Part shown: one piece after another, positions 61,108 through 61,516 of the stretch | Layout: each line of letters opens with the position of its first letter | Numbering within the stretch: the first letter of the stretch is position 1 | NCBI GenBank assembly: GCA_037147175.1 | Contig: JBAWVS010000008.1 | Coordinates: 1-61,516 of the forward strand | Direction: 5' to 3' | Length of the DNA: 61,516 nt | Source: a bacterium | Lineage (GTDB): Bacteria; Cyanobacteriota; Vampirovibrionia; Gastranaerophilales; UBA9971 | Notes under the pieces: model-generated | What the model was told of the DNA's origin: nothing | What the model saw: only the letters and a program-made list of their open reading frames with translations | Databases searched by the model: none | Position numbers and translations under genes: made by a program

Positions 61108-61138
61108 GAACTTTTATTCTACAAAATGTTGTATAAAT
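61108..61138. repeat. Right imperfect direct repeat flanking the toxin-antitoxin cassette
   Basis: Starts GAACTTTTATTCTACAAAA, 20 bases after the toxin stop. It matches 60472-60502 at 26 of 31 positions. Together the repeats bracket the whole cassette (about 635 bases). Confidence 0.55.
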
Positions 61139-61195
61139 AATTATAATTTATTTGCTAATTTTATTTCCAGTATCTTATTTTATGATTTTTAGCAT

Positions 61196-61399
61196 TTACA
61201 GATTTTCTCTTAAAATTGCAAGTCCACGTTTAACTTTATCACCAATCATACCAGGAAACTCATCAATAGAAGGTAAATTACAACCAGTTAAAAGGCAAGA
61301 ACTATGAGCCTTTTTAGAATGTTTTAAACTAGCAGCTACACGACCAGCTTTTTCTCCTATATCAAGAACAAATTCATCATTATGTCCATCATTTGCCAA
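61196..61399 (-). CDS. Uncharacterised small protein, start unclear
   Basis: 67 residues from a TTG at 61399, ending ...KRGLAILRENL. The same frame is open further upstream and looks like protein (CVTPVNREELEIFSKKGRKT) until a TAA near 61495, but no start codon is found there. The frame contains FVLDIGEKAGRVAASLKHS, SCLLTGCNLPSIDEFPG. So either translation starts at the TTG, or this is the 3' part of a gene whose front is lost or frameshifted. No family is recognised. Confidence 0.5.
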   Translation of the reverse strand: MANDGHNDEFVLDIGEKAGRVAASLKHSKKAHSSCLLTGCNLPSIDEFPGMIGDKVKRGLAILRENL

Positions 61400-61516
61400 G
61401 TTATTAACAAGAGTATTTATAGTTTTCCTACCTTTTTTTGAAAATATTTCTAATTCCTCTCTATTAACAGGAGTTACGCAAAGTAATTTAAAATATTAAA
61501 AATAAAGAATCCTGAC

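Noticed and set aside
1-61516. Alternative genetic code or stop-codon recoding
   Set aside because: Many genes end normally at TGA, TAG or TAA, and Trp is TGG throughout; the single TAA in the FkbM gene is better explained by mutation or a two-gene layout.
1-61516. tRNA or rRNA genes
   Set aside because: No cloverleaf with a GGTTCGAATCC-type arm and matching acceptor stem was found by eye in any intergenic stretch.

Overview
The window is AT-rich bacterial DNA read with the standard code: TGG for Trp, and TAA, TAG and TGA all used as stops. The cell looks like a diderm anaerobe. Kdo genes (kdsC, kdsD) and a FadL-type outer-membrane protein imply an LPS outer membrane. A DUF3326 protein of the kind typical of cyanobacteria, an adjacent pair of M16 peptidases, an FeFe-hydrogenase-like protein and a PPi-dependent phosphofructokinase together suggest a non-photosynthetic relative of cyanobacteria (Vampirovibrionia/Melainabacteria). 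That placement is inference; no rRNA or other taxonomic marker is present.

Region by region. 1-2.6 kb is accessory DNA: the first 81 codons of a Cas9 cut by the window edge, a Bro-N antirepressor-like gene, gene debris and a small ribbon-helix-helix protein with operator repeats. 2.6-8.7 kb holds the FadL-like porin, a MerR regulator divergent from a DUF5320/NifX-like pair, a YaiI protein, a zinc-ribbon protein and RecQ. 8.8-17.2 kb is a surface-polysaccharide locus: glycosyltransferases, CDP-glucose synthesis, a sugar epimerase, an aminotransferase, a C-methyltransferase, an FkbM methyltransferase split by a stop codon, an epimerase remnant, then kdsC-kdsD. 17.5-25.8 kb is a signalling block: TPR protein, HD-GYP response regulator, histidine kinase, PilZ protein, trypsin-like protease, and a nucleotide-cyclase/membrane-domain fusion next to a second copy of its membrane domain. 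25.8-38 kb is mostly housekeeping: ribD, coaE, trpG/pabA, trpD, tilS, hpt, DUF3326, PC4-like, priA, gpmI. 38.4-47.6 kb contains an FeFe-hydrogenase/chemoreceptor fusion, paired M16 peptidases, and three genes (a glycine-zipper protein, a YkuD-like protein, a helical protein) that share one unusual bipartite promoter-like motif, followed by an orphan DNA methyltransferase. 47.9-60.2 kb returns to core metabolism: PBP1A, a flavoprotein, an Orn/Lys/Arg decarboxylase, PPi-PFK, DAHP synthase, serine dehydratase, ornithine aminotransferase. 60.5-61.1 kb is a YefM-YoeB toxin-antitoxin cassette between imperfect direct repeats.

The most promising items for new biology are: the repeated GCAATT-N19-TATATTAAT element in front of three neighbouring genes of largely unknown function; the soluble hydrogenase-like chemoreceptor, which keeps all four H-cluster cysteines but lacks the proton-relay cysteine; the uncharacterised membrane domain that occurs alone and fused to a cyclase; and the Cas9 running off the left edge. 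No tRNA, rRNA or CRISPR array was found.
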